A program made the position numbers and the translations under genes. The notes below the pieces were generated by a model. It was not told the DNA's origin and ran no database searches. It saw nothing but the letters and a program-made list of their open reading frames with translations. A DNA stretch of 26,866 nt, taken from NCBI GenBank assembly GCA_023424865.1, contig JAFADM010000103.1, positions 1-26,866 on the forward strand, written 5' to 3'. Positions 1-7,934 of this stretch are shown piece after piece (the first letter of the stretch is position 1; every line of letters starts with the position of its first letter). Origin of the DNA: Bacillota bacterium (lineage in GTDB: Bacteria; Bacillota_A; Clostridia; DSM-8532).

Positions 1-185
1 AGGAGTTATTATAGATGTCAGTAAGCTCATTTTCTGTACAATCGAATTTTTCGATAGAAACAATAGGAAAGCCTTGTTTTACAGAGCTTTTGTATTATAG
101 TAACATTAGAACATAGCAGATGCAACAAGGATTACTGGCGTGTTCCTGCATGGTAAATAAATTCAAATGAGGGGAAGTCAAAGTA

Positions 186-521
186 ATGAGTGTCAATTTT
201 CCGGAACCAATTCTGGGCCTCCCGGAGGCAGATATTCCAATAAAAGGCGTGAAGGCCTACCTCTCCCAAGCTGAAGATCATCAAATTATTTTTATGGAAT
301 TTTCCGAAGACGTTGATCTGCCGGAGCATGAGCATGAAAGTCAGTGGGGAATTGTTCTTGAGGGTAGAATCGATTTAGTGGTAAACGGCACAAAGCGTTC
401 CTATAGTAAGGGCGATAGGTATTTTATTCCTAAGGGAGCAAAGCATTCAGGTAAAATATTTTCCGGATATGCAGACATGACGTATTTCAATCAAAGGGAT
501 CGTTATAAAATAAAAAAATGA
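186..521 (+). CDS. Small single-domain cupin protein
   Basis: This 111-residue protein is one cupin beta-barrel. The first cupin motif is around residues 46-60, with H48 and H50 in an HEH pair followed by the conserved glycine turn; the usual metal-ligand glutamate appears to be replaced by Gln/Glu nearby. The second motif is at 76-90 (GDRYFIPKGAKH), with H87 as the third histidine ligand. It has no signal peptide, so it is cytosolic. A purine-rich GAGGGGA about 10 bases upstream supports the ATG. The stop lies 8 bases before the WYL regulator gene, so the two are almost certainly cotranscribed. Single-domain cupins of this size often bind a small ligand or metal rather than act as proven enzymes. 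The substrate cannot be read from the sequence. Confidence 0.85.
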   Translation: MSVNFPEPILGLPEADIPIKGVKAYLSQAEDHQIIFMEFSEDVDLPEHEHESQWGIVLEGRIDLVVNGTKRSYSKGDRYFIPKGAKHSGKIFSGYADMTYFNQRDRYKIKK

Positions 522-528
522 GAGCATT

Positions 529-1473
529 ATGAAGAAAACAGAGAGACAGAACGGAATCATCCATTTGTTAAGAGTAAGAGGAAAAACGACTGCTAATGAA
601 CTTGCAGCCTATTTCGAGGTGAGTGAGCGGACGATATATAGAGATATAGATGCGCTCAGTCAGCTTCGCGTCCCCCTTATTGCCTATGAGGGCATGGGTG
701 GAGGTTACGAAATAGACCCTTCTTATTTCATTCCCAGTATTAAGCTCACCGAGCAGGAAATCCTGATGCTGTTGATGGTGTTGAAAGCGGGAGAAGAGCT
801 TCGTATTCCCAATATGGCTTCAGATTACAACCTCCTTAGCAGTAAGGTGATTAACGCTCTAACGGACGCGGAAAGACAAAAGGCTTCTGATGTTATGTCC
901 CGCATAGAGTTCGATATTATTCGAATTATGCCCAAAGGCTACATCCATGATGTCATAAAGCCCTTACTGGAGGCGTTTTGGAGATCCTGTGATCTGCAAA
1001 TTGGCTATTATCATCCGGAACGGGATGATACGTTGAACCGGCGTTTTTCACCTATAAAACTGCTTTTCGAAGATGGTGGATGGTATGTTACCGGCTACTG
1101 TCATTTAAGACAGGCCAAGCGAACTTTTAGACTTGACCGAATCGTGTCGATTACATGCCTGGATGAAGAAAACTGCTATATGAACAGTCAGCTGTCCTTA
1201 CCGGAGCATGACAGGTTTAAATGGGATACCTACGAGCTTATGATTGATCCGGCCCTTTACAGAATCATTAAAGACGATGTCTACCTGCAACATGCGGAGG
1301 TTACACCTGTGGAAGGCGGGCTGCATTTGACTGTTAAAACCCCATATAGGGATGAGATACGTCAATTGGTTTTAAGCCATCCGGAGCAGGTTACTGCTTT
1401 AAAGCCGGAAGTACTCCTTCAGGAAATTGAAAAATTAGGCCGGGCAATTTGTAAGAAATATTTGAAATCATAA
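529..1473 (+). CDS. YafY-type transcriptional regulator (HTH_11 + WYL domain)
   Basis: This 314-residue regulator begins with a DeoR/HTH_11-type winged helix-turn-helix at about residues 4-60; the recognition helix region reads VSERTIYRDIDAL. A linker follows, then a WYL domain at roughly 140-225, where the WYVTGYCHLR stretch sits before RTFRLDRI as in the family. A small C-terminal WCX-like region ends the protein. WYL domains bind small molecules or nucleic acid and act as effector switches. The gene starts 8 bases after the cupin stop and ends before a clear hairpin terminator. The 20-21 bp repeat array directly downstream, in front of the phosphotriesterase-like gene, is the most likely DNA target, but this is inference from position only. 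Confidence 0.9.
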   Translation: MKKTERQNGIIHLLRVRGKTTANELAAYFEVSERTIYRDIDALSQLRVPLIAYEGMGGGYEIDPSYFIPSIKLTEQEILMLLMVLKAGEELRIPNMASDYNLLSSKVINALTDAERQKASDVMSRIEFDIIRIMPKGYIHDVIKPLLEAFWRSCDLQIGYYHPERDDTLNRRFSPIKLLFEDGGWYVTGYCHLRQAKRTFRLDRIVSITCLDEENCYMNSQLSLPEHDRFKWDTYELMIDPALYRIIKDDVYLQHAEVTPVEGGLHLTVKTPYRDEIRQLVLSHPEQVTALKPEVLLQEIEKLGRAICKKYLKS

Positions 1474-1526
1474 CCGTCTTTTAATGAAGTATTTTTAACT
1501 CAGCATTCTTTTATATAAACCTTTTA

Positions 1527-1552
1527 AACCCTGACAGTCTTATGTCAGGGTT
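1527..1552 (+). terminator. Hairpin terminator of the cupin-WYL operon
   Basis: A perfect 10-bp stem (AACCCTGACA at 1527-1536 with TGTCAGGGTT at 1543-1552) has a 6-base loop and is followed by a short T-containing stretch. It lies 54 bases after the regulator stop codon, before the repeat array. The downstream T tract is weak, so termination may be partial. Confidence 0.65.
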
Positions 1553-1556
1553 CGTT

Positions 1557-1700
1557 TGTCATGATAATAAATGCATCTGTCATGTTGATAATGTTATCTA
1601 TCATGATGATAATGCAACTGTCATGTTGATAATGTTATCTATCATGATACTAATGCAACTGTCATGAGGATAATGTATTTGTCATGATAATAATACACCC
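1557..1700 (+). repeat. Tandem array of seven 20-21 bp units upstream of the phosphotriesterase-like gene
   Basis: Units begin at 1557, 1578, 1599, 1619, 1640, 1660 and 1680, each opening TGTCATG or TATCATG and containing GATAATG or a variant; a degenerate eighth start (CGTGATG) is at 1700. The spacing is 21, 21, 20, 21, 20, 20 bases, close to two DNA turns, so every copy faces the same side of the helix. A higher-order 41-bp duplication is visible: 1578-1618 and 1619-1659 differ at only two positions. Some copies contain the palindrome GATAATGTTATC, others ATCATGAT. The array ends about 40 bases before the start codon at 1743. It is probably a multi-site operator, plausibly for the adjacent WYL regulator. 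It is not a CRISPR array, because there are no spacers. Confidence 0.9.
1585..1613 (+). promoter_or_regulatory. Candidate promoter embedded in the repeat array
   Basis: TTGATA at 1585-1590 and GATAAT at 1608-1613 are separated by 17 bases, a sigma-A-like arrangement. Because the repeat has a 20-21 bp period, a similar pair recurs at 1626-1631 (TTGATA) with a weaker -10 near 1649-1654. Which copy is used cannot be told. The design implies that a protein bound to the repeats would directly occlude or contact RNA polymerase. Confidence 0.35.
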
Positions 1701-1742
1701 GTGATGAATAGAACCTAACATAAGCAACAGGGAGGAAAAAAT

Positions 1743-2690
1743 ATGATTTATACAGCAAGAGGACCAATTGATAAGAGTGAGCTTGGCGTCACTTTAGGAC
1801 ATGAACACATTAAGTGGGAGTATGATGAATTTCACGCCAATAACATGTATTTTGACAAAAAATATCAGGAAGAGGGTATCCAGGCAGATTTGAAGTACAT
1901 TATGCCCGTCATGCTTGACATCAAAGCCCGGGGTGGAAAGAGTGTTGTGGAAGCCTCACCACCCATCGGAGGGCAGAACGTCAGATTATTAAAGGAATTG
2001 TCTGAACGAGCGGATATGCATATCATTCCCTGCACCGGGTGGAATCTTACCAAACAGCTCTATGACGTATTTCCGCTGCATTTTGAAGAACAACTGGCAA
2101 ACCGCTGGATTAAAGACTTCAATGAAGGCTTGGACACGGTAGACGGCATTGTTATCCGTCCAGGACACATCAAGCTGCTGCTGGATAAAGGCGAGTTGTC
2201 AAACGTGGATAGAGCCATGCTAATAGCAGCGGTGAAAGCCAGCAAGGAAACAGGTATGCCCATTCACTGCCACATCCTGGAGGCAAAAATGGTCCATGAA
2301 GTCCTTGGCGTATTGGAAACGGAAAAGGCAAATTATCATAAATTCCTTTGGGCCCATGCCGATGAGGAAGCGAACAGGGAAACAGTAAAGCTGGCGGCAG
2401 AAAAAGGGATGTGGATAGGCATTGACAATGTGAGAAAGGGAACAAGTCCTGAAAAGCATAAGCTTTTAAAGGATGTCATTGCACTTGGCTATGGACATAA
2501 GGTATTGCTTTCACAGGACTATGACTTCTATTCAGAAGCGGAAAAATCAATTGAGGATCATCCTTGCACAGTCATCTTTGACGAATTTATTCCCTATTGT
2601 TCCGTCAATGGCTTGGATGAGCAGGAAATAATACGCATGATGACAGAGAATCCGGCCAATTTCTATGACGTGCATACTATGGAGGCCTGA
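1743..2690 (+). CDS. Phosphotriesterase-family (amidohydrolase superfamily) metal-dependent hydrolase
   Basis: This 315-residue TIM-barrel protein belongs to the phosphotriesterase / PHP family. The binuclear metal site can be traced: H20 and H22 in LGHEH, K144 in GHIKLLL (the position of the carboxylated bridging lysine), H177 in PIHCH, H205 in LWAHADEE and D259 in LLSQDYD. There is no signal peptide. A strong GGGAGG site lies just before the ATG. Family members hydrolyse organophosphate esters, lactones or similar esters; the bacterial chromosomal members are more often lactonases or of unknown natural substrate. It is transcribed in the same direction as the cupin-WYL pair but from its own promoter region inside the repeat array, so an effector sensed by the WYL protein may be this enzyme's substrate. 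The specific reaction is not predictable here. Confidence 0.88.
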   Translation: MIYTARGPIDKSELGVTLGHEHIKWEYDEFHANNMYFDKKYQEEGIQADLKYIMPVMLDIKARGGKSVVEASPPIGGQNVRLLKELSERADMHIIPCTGWNLTKQLYDVFPLHFEEQLANRWIKDFNEGLDTVDGIVIRPGHIKLLLDKGELSNVDRAMLIAAVKASKETGMPIHCHILEAKMVHEVLGVLETEKANYHKFLWAHADEEANRETVKLAAEKGMWIGIDNVRKGTSPEKHKLLKDVIALGYGHKVLLSQDYDFYSEAEKSIEDHPCTVIFDEFIPYCSVNGLDEQEIIRMMTENPANFYDVHTMEA

Positions 2691-2728
2691 GGGGTTTGCT
2701 CTTAGTCTACTGAGATTATCCCCTCAGG
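2686..2728 (+). terminator. Long hairpin overlapping the stop codon of the phosphotriesterase-like gene
   Basis: CCTGAGGGG (2686-2694) pairs perfectly with CCCCTCAGG (2720-2728). The left arm includes the TGA stop. It has no T tract, so it is more likely an mRNA 3'-end stabilising structure or part of a compound terminator with the next hairpin. Confidence 0.4.
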
Positions 2729-2746
2729 ACTTACCGATGAATGAAT

Positions 2747-2774
2747 AAACGGTGAGCAATAAGGCTCGCCGTTT
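2747..2774. terminator. Hairpin between convergent operons, possibly bidirectional
   Basis: An 11-bp stem with one G-T pair (AAACGGTGAGC at 2747-2757 with GCTCGCCGTTT at 2764-2774) has a 6-base loop. It lies between the + strand hydrolase gene and the - strand ABC operon, which converge here, and the AAA/TTT ends suit either direction. The remaining bases from 2775 to 2867 hold only a small 5-bp hairpin near 2801-2814 and no gene. Confidence 0.55.
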
Positions 2775-2867
2775 ATCATATAAGTCGCAGCAGGCTAAGG
2801 TGCTACTCAGCACTGCCTAATTTCTACGGCAATTCTATCGCTGTAAAAATGTGGAAAACATGTCCTT

Positions 2868-3533
2868 TTACGCATCCTGTGTAATGACACCGTCCTTCAT
2901 GCCGAAAACAACATCCGCCGCCTGTGCAACCTCATGGTCATGGGTAACCACTATGACGCAGTAACCCTCGTCATGGGCCAGCCTATGGAGGATTCCCATA
3001 ATGTTTTCCGTGTTCGCCGAATCCAGGTTTCCCGTGGGCTCATCCGCCAGTATTATCTTCGCCCCGGACGCGAGGCTCCGGGCAATGGCAACACGCTGCT
3101 GCTGCCCCCCGGACAAATGGGACGGAAAGCGCGCCATCTCATTCTTTGTAATGCCCACACGCTCCAGAAGCTGTGCGGCACGAGCCCTTGCGGCCGATGG
3201 CCTGCTGCCGCACAGCTCCATGGGATAGCATACGTTCTCCATCACCGTCAGCAGCGGAAAGAGCTGAAAGGACTGAAAAATCATTGCAATACTCTCCCTG
3301 CGGTACCGATCAAGATTAAGCTTTGCCAGGCTGTCGCCGTTAAGCTTTATCTCACCCTCACTGGGTAAATCCAGCCCTGCCAAAAGTGAAAGCAGGGTGG
3401 ACTTTCCGCTGCCGCTGGGGCCTACCAACGCATAAAGCAAGCCCGGTACAAAGGTGCAGCTTACCTCTTTTACGGCTCGCATACGCGAATTTTTATACGA
3501 ATAGCATACATTGGTCAGCGTTAAAACAGACAT
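2868..3533 (-). CDS. ABC transporter ATP-binding protein, MacB/LolD type
   Basis: This 221-residue ATPase has Walker A GPSGSGKS (38-45), Q-loop Q87, signature LSGGQQQR (139-146 region), Walker B ILADEP with the catalytic Glu at 165, and the switch His at 198. The sequence type ([26 protein letters not shown]) is typical of the MacB/LolD branch, whose members drive FtsX-like permeases by mechanotransmission rather than substrate channelling. I choose the ATG at 3533, not an upstream in-frame ATG, because a strong AGGAGGG site precedes it at good spacing. It starts 14 bases after the stop of the large permease, so the two are translationally coupled. It is the last gene of the peptide operon and energises that permease. 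Confidence 0.93.
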   Translation of the reverse strand: MSVLTLTNVCYSYKNSRMRAVKEVSCTFVPGLLYALVGPSGSGKSTLLSLLAGLDLPSEGEIKLNGDSLAKLNLDRYRRESIAMIFQSFQLFPLLTVMENVCYPMELCGSRPSAARARAAQLLERVGITKNEMARFPSHLSGGQQQRVAIARSLASGAKIILADEPTGNLDSANTENIMGILHRLAHDEGYCVIVVTHDHEVAQAADVVFGMKDGVITQDA

Positions 3534-3547
3534 GATTTTCCCTCCTG

Positions 3548-6500
3548 TTATTCCTTCGTTTGCAACAGCTCCAGTGCCTTGTGGCGGGTGACAGCAACGC
3601 AAGCCAGTACGATTGACAGGCTGCTGCCCGCCAGGAACAGGCCGCCTGATAGAGCCAGCATTCTCCCCACGCCCACAAACAGTGCAGCGTCATAAAGTAT
3701 AAGCCCCGCTGCGGCCATTGCAAGCCCAATAAGGCACAGCACTAGTTGCTCCACCGCAAGCATGCAGCACGTCCGTGTGCGGGTGGTGCCCAGTACCCTC
3801 ATAATGGCAGCCTCCCTGGAGGCCTGTAAAATACTCAGGCCCGGCACGAGAATGCCGGTGAGCACAGCGGCTGCCACCGCAAGAGGGAACAGGAGCTTAA
3901 GCAGATGGAGCAGCCGGGCTGTGTTTTCAAGCTCTGTGGTATCCATGGCATAGGCCACCAGCTCTGAAGTGGCGGCACTCTGTCCGACCAAGGTGTCTAC
4001 CTCCGCGCGCAGCTCCTCCGCTCGGCTGTTGTCCGCAAGAGGGAACTCGCCCTGTTCCAGGATAATCGGGCTGCCGTTCAGGTTCTCGGCATACCGTGAG
4101 GTTGGCGCAATGATGCTCATGCCGAGGTTTACATCGCCTTCTCCAGTGACCAGGCCTACGATGGTATAAGCCTCGCTTTGCATTTTGCGTGCATAGGCCA
4201 CCCCCTCCGGTTCCATCTCGCCGGAGAGGGCAAGTACCTCCAGAAAGAGATAGGTATTATATGACAGAAGCCTTACCTTATCACCGGCAGCCAGGCCCAG
4301 CCTGTCCGCCAGCACGTTTCCCATAATGCATTCGGCGGATCCGTCGGAGGTAAAGAAGGAGTCGTTATAGCCCTCCTTATAATTCACCACGGCCTTCCCA
4401 GTAGAGTAACGGCTCAGGTTGTTGGTCAGTATCATGGAGGCGGATAGCGTGTCGTCACACATAACCTCAAGCTTGCCCAAATAGTACGGATTGGACACCA
4501 GCTCAGATGAAGACAGCCGAAGCGCCGCGAAGGACGGAATGCTGGTCACAAAGGCCTTAACCTCCAAACTGTAAAACAGCTTGTTATAGGATTCCTGCAT
4601 GACCGCAAAGAGTCCCATAGCTCCGGGCATCAGCGCCGCCAGCAGAATGGAAAGCACCGCCTTCCACTTCGTGCGGCGTATATGCAGCCAGATATAGCGG
4701 CTTACATGCCCCAGGGATCCCCCTTTTCCGCTTATGGCGGGCGCAGCCGGACTGAGGATATTTGGAGCGCCCACAGGCACAACTTCTGACATATGGATGA
4801 CGGCTGCCCTTTGCTTTGGTTTCCGCGGTGCTGCCGCGTCCCCCTGCAAAAGCGCTAAGGGCGGCGTTCTTCCCAGCTTGAACAGGCTGAGCAGTACAAA
4901 AAGCGCCAGCATTGCAAGCTCACCGACAGCGCAGGCGATAACCGCAGCCAACGGAAGGGAGGTATTCGGCACATATTCCGCACTAACCGTTGCCGCCATG
5001 TTAGATAATGCGGTATTCGCCGATTGAGCAGTGGAGATAAGACCTAATGCGGCTCCAAGTGGCACCGCTACTGCCGCAAGCATACCTAGCCGCAGCACGA
5101 GTGCGCCTTGGGCCGGACCTTTTGGAGTGCCAAGCGCGCGCATAATCGCATATTCCCGCTTGCCCCGCCCGATGAACAGATAGACTGCCATAAGCAGTGC
5201 GATGGCTGCCGCACAAATGAACATCACGGTGGTCAAAAGCGACATGAAGGCGCTGGACAGCATATCCTTCCGTACCTGAGCCCAGCCGCCGTCGTTAAAC
5301 CGCAGGGATATGCCGTACTCCTCTGCCAACGGCTCCGCCGCCTTTAAGAAGGCGTCAATATCCCTGGCATCATCAATAACGAAGCTGAATTCACCGGGCT
5401 TAAGAGCATGGTTTGCCGGTACCTCCACCGGCAGAAGGCTGGACGGTACGAAAAGGGTGTTGGCCGAATAGCCCCAGTTGAGGTAGGACAGACGCTCCGT
5501 CAGCGCGTCTGTGTCCATATATACGCCTACAATTTCAAGCTCCGCGGTGGAAACCGCAGGAGAGTACCGTTCCGGTGTGACGGCGACGGCACCCATACCC
5601 CCATGCTGCTCCAGCAGCTTGCCTCCCAGCCCCATGGTAAGGGTATCCCCAAGCTTCAGGCCGTTGGCTTTGAGGAAAACCTGGCTGATGACACAGGCAT
5701 TGGAGCCAAAATCCTCCGGAGTCAGCGGCCTGCCGTCAACAATGACCATTTTTTGCTCCGAGAAGCGGGGTATGACGGTCATATCGGAGGTATAGACCAT
5801 GTCGAAGGTATGTAAATCCGAATTGGTGATCTCAATAATTTTCTGAACCCCGGCGAATTCCTCCGTTTCCAGGTAATTCTCCGGCAAGCCGTCCAGCTCC
5901 CAGAAGGAGGGGATTTCATCCATGGTATCATAATCGCCGAGAAAACGATATTGGGGATATAAAGGTTCCCATCTGCCGACAAGCAGGTAGCGGCTGCCCT
6001 CCTTAAGCCCATTGAAAAAGCTTTGGCCAAAGGGATTGCCGGAAAACACGGCAACCACTCTTGTCGGTCCGCCGCCACCGCCAATAGACCTGACACTTCT
6101 GGTGGAGCCTTCTGGTAAAGACGGTATGTCAGCCCTTTCCACGGTGATGTGGGGAAATCCGTCTACAATAAGCTCTTTAGAGCCTGCAAGCCGCTTGCTG
6201 TCAGTGAAAATGAGATCCATATCATCATTCAGCAAATAGGGAGACTTAATTGAACGAACAAACGTCCCCTCCATCACGTAGCGTGCGGTGTAGTTATAGG
6301 ACGGATCACTGGAGGAGTTGAGCCGCAGGAACTCTTCGGAAAACCCCGCTGTCATGTAGCGCCGATCCGTCCGGCTAACCTGGGGAAGGGCAACAAACGC
6401 CTCAATAAGCTCCTCAGGCAGCGCCGGAGGCGCTGCTTCACCATAATTCCTGATCTGGCTGTAGCTGTATTTTCCGAGGTAACCATCGTCAGTATCTCCG

Positions 6501-6694
6501 GTATACGGCACGCCGGTATCCAGCGTACCTACGCCCCGGTAATAGCTTGCCGCCTGTCGCATTTCCCGCAGGAGAACCGCGTATTCGCTGACACGGGAGA
6601 ATATTGCAAGGGAGGCTGCAAGGATTAGCAGCAGGGTCAGCAGGGTCTTCACCGGCGTTCGCAGAAGGGTCTTCAGTGAGAGTGCTTTTCTCAA
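3548..6694 (-). CDS. Large FtsX/MacB-type ABC transporter permease
   Basis: This protein has about 1048 residues. TM1 lies at about 16-34, followed by a roughly 450-residue extracytoplasmic domain, then TM2-TM4 at about 482-507, 533-555 and 580-605. A linker leads to TM5 (about 678-698), a second extracytoplasmic domain of about 230 residues, and TM6-TM8 (about 930-953, 978-1000, 1014-1035). Each half has the FtsX-family cytoplasmic loop motif: REYAIMRALGT near 514-522 and EAAIMRVLGTTR near 961-972. A glycine run (GGGGG) sits near 205 in the first outer domain. I use a TTG start at 6694: AGAGGAG lies seven bases upstream and the longer frame would overlap the S8 peptidase gene by over 100 bases. 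It probably extrudes the mature peptide or gives self-immunity against it. Confidence 0.88.
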   Translation of the reverse strand: MRKALSLKTLLRTPVKTLLTLLLILAASLAIFSRVSEYAVLLREMRQAASYYRGVGTLDTGVPYTGDTDDGYLGKYSYSQIRNYGEAAPPALPEELIEAFVALPQVSRTDRRYMTAGFSEEFLRLNSSSDPSYNYTARYVMEGTFVRSIKSPYLLNDDMDLIFTDSKRLAGSKELIVDGFPHITVERADIPSLPEGSTRSVRSIGGGGGPTRVVAVFSGNPFGQSFFNGLKEGSRYLLVGRWEPLYPQYRFLGDYDTMDEIPSFWELDGLPENYLETEEFAGVQKIIEITNSDLHTFDMVYTSDMTVIPRFSEQKMVIVDGRPLTPEDFGSNACVISQVFLKANGLKLGDTLTMGLGGKLLEQHGGMGAVAVTPERYSPAVSTAELEIVGVYMDTDALTERLSYLNWGYSANTLFVPSSLLPVEVPANHALKPGEFSFVIDDARDIDAFLKAAEPLAEEYGISLRFNDGGWAQVRKDMLSSAFMSLLTTVMFICAAAIALLMAVYLFIGRGKREYAIMRALGTPKGPAQGALVLRLGMLAAVAVPLGAALGLISTAQSANTALSNMAATVSAEYVPNTSLPLAAVIACAVGELAMLALFVLLSLFKLGRTPPLALLQGDAAAPRKPKQRAAVIHMSEVVPVGAPNILSPAAPAISGKGGSLGHVSRYIWLHIRRTKWKAVLSILLAALMPGAMGLFAVMQESYNKLFYSLEVKAFVTSIPSFAALRLSSSELVSNPYYLGKLEVMCDDTLSASMILTNNLSRYSTGKAVVNYKEGYNDSFFTSDGSAECIMGNVLADRLGLAAGDKVRLLSYNTYLFLEVLALSGEMEPEGVAYARKMQSEAYTIVGLVTGEGDVNLGMSIIAPTSRYAENLNGSPIILEQGEFPLADNSRAEELRAEVDTLVGQSAATSELVAYAMDTTELENTARLLHLLKLLFPLAVAAAVLTGILVPGLSILQASREAAIMRVLGTTRTRTCCMLAVEQLVLCLIGLAMAAAGLILYDAALFVGVGRMLALSGGLFLAGSSLSIVLACVAVTRHKALELLQTKE

Positions 6695-6728
6695 ATTCTC
6701 AACTCCTCTTTTTTGTCGGGTGCGGGGA

Positions 6729-7829
6729 TTAATCGCTACCAAATTGCTCCTTGATTTGTATCCATAAATCTCTCGGTGGCGTATATTCAAAGAGGCCTGC
6801 CGGAGGGAAGGGGGAATGAGTGTCTGTATACACCGTTCCGGCATGTACCATTCTATCCGCTAAGAAGGCCAGTTTCTCAGTGTCGAAAAGGATAACACCG
6901 GGCAGGCACAAGCTTGCCGCAAGCTGTAGCGATTGTTCGGGCAAAAGCGGACTGGCGGCAAGTGAGAAGTGATGCCGGGAAGGGTTGTTTTTTGTACTTC
7001 TCCCCAAAATCACACAGGTATAGCCATCCTTAATGATATGCATCTGAAGTTCTTCCATGTAGGTCTCGGTTTGCTCGGGCGATACACCGCAGCAAGCAAT
7101 TAAGATACCCTCGTACTCTTTTGCGGGCTGCATTTTTCTTTGCAAGTAGGACTGCTCCCAACCTGCGGGAACTCGCTGTGCTTGTTGTGCAAGCCAGCTG
7201 CGAGCCCTTTCCAGGTTAAGCTTTTCTTTAAAGGCTTTGTAAAGCGCACCTGCGATAAATGCTGCAGATAGGCTATTGGAGCCAAACACCTGAAACTCGG
7301 GCATGAAAACGGGGCTGGTCGCCACATTAATGCCGTCAAAGGGGTGCTTTAAATAGGTAAAACGCCCCTTATCCAGTGGGGACGCAGCCGCATCACAGAC
7401 ACCGATACAGAAATCTAAAGCTGCGGGAAACGTAAGGCGGTTATCATTGCTGGCTGCCGCCACCAAAAGCGTGCCTGAACATCGGAGCTTCTCTACAGCC
7501 TCCTGCAATACCGAGCAATCCTTTGGCTGCGTTGTTCCCATACTCAGGCTTATAAGGCATATCCCGTTATCTGCACACCATTTAAGCGCGGCAGCAAGAT
7601 CATTAACATTGCTCCTGTGCATAGCGTCTCTTGAAAGGCAGATGCTGACATCCGGGAGCACCCCTGCCTGTTTTGCAAAAACGCTGGCGCATACACCGCC
7701 GTGTGTTATTTCCGGCGGTGGGGTCCAAGGTATAAGCTTTCCGCCGCTTACCATAAGACTGATAGAGCTACTGGAATAACGGGAAAGCGTGCTGTTGTCA
7801 ATTCCGTTATCGATAATGGCAGTTTTCAT
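6729..7829 (-). CDS. Subtilisin-family (S8) serine peptidase of the peptide operon
   Basis: This 366-residue protein has the S8 active-site residues in order: Asp7 in AIIDNGID, His43 in THGGVCASV, the oxyanion Asn128 in AAASNDN and Ser186 in SNSLSAAFIAG, the last a divergent form of GTSMAAPxVAG. There is no signal peptide and no pro-region, so it should act in the cytosol, most simply as the leader (or follower) peptidase for the Cys-rich precursor encoded just upstream. Residues from about 235 to 366 are an extra domain with no protease motif; the pattern GILIACCG...GYTCVILGR resembles part of the TIGR04066-like protein of the same operon. The ATG lies 105 bases after the precursor stop, behind a hairpin. 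Confidence 0.88.
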   Translation of the reverse strand: MKTAIIDNGIDNSTLSRYSSSSISLMVSGGKLIPWTPPPEITHGGVCASVFAKQAGVLPDVSICLSRDAMHRSNVNDLAAALKWCADNGICLISLSMGTTQPKDCSVLQEAVEKLRCSGTLLVAAASNDNRLTFPAALDFCIGVCDAAASPLDKGRFTYLKHPFDGINVATSPVFMPEFQVFGSNSLSAAFIAGALYKAFKEKLNLERARSWLAQQAQRVPAGWEQSYLQRKMQPAKEYEGILIACCGVSPEQTETYMEELQMHIIKDGYTCVILGRSTKNNPSRHHFSLAASPLLPEQSLQLAASLCLPGVILFDTEKLAFLADRMVHAGTVYTDTHSPFPPAGLFEYTPPRDLWIQIKEQFGSD

Positions 7830-7886
7830 CGTTTTTCCTAGTTTTTCCTATGATTTATTTTATGTAATCATTAGAAATTAATTTGC

Positions 7887-7912
7887 CCGGCGGGAGGGCA
7901 GAATCCCACCGG
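7887..7912 (-). terminator. Hairpin between precursor and peptidase genes (probable attenuator)
   Basis: Read on the - strand, CCGGTGGGA pairs with TCCCGCCGG (one G-T pair) around an 8-base loop, followed by an AT-rich but not T-only stretch. It starts 22 bases after the precursor stop codon. In many RiPP operons a leaky terminator here keeps precursor mRNA in excess over downstream genes; I infer the same role. Confidence 0.5.
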
Positions 7913-7934
7913 ATAAATTATATAGCCGGATTAA

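Noticed and set aside
2..100. Open frame from the window edge to a TAG at 98-100, possibly the tail of an upstream gene
   Set aside because: Only 32 codons without recognisable motif, in AT-rich sequence; other frames stop at once. It cannot be told from chance.
1557..1700. CRISPR array
   Set aside because: Units abut with no unique spacers and no cas genes are near.
3548..6844. Longer 1098-residue version of the permease starting at 6844
   Set aside because: It overlaps the S8 peptidase gene by 116 bases and adds 50 hydrophilic residues not typical of the family; the TTG at 6694 has a good ribosome site.
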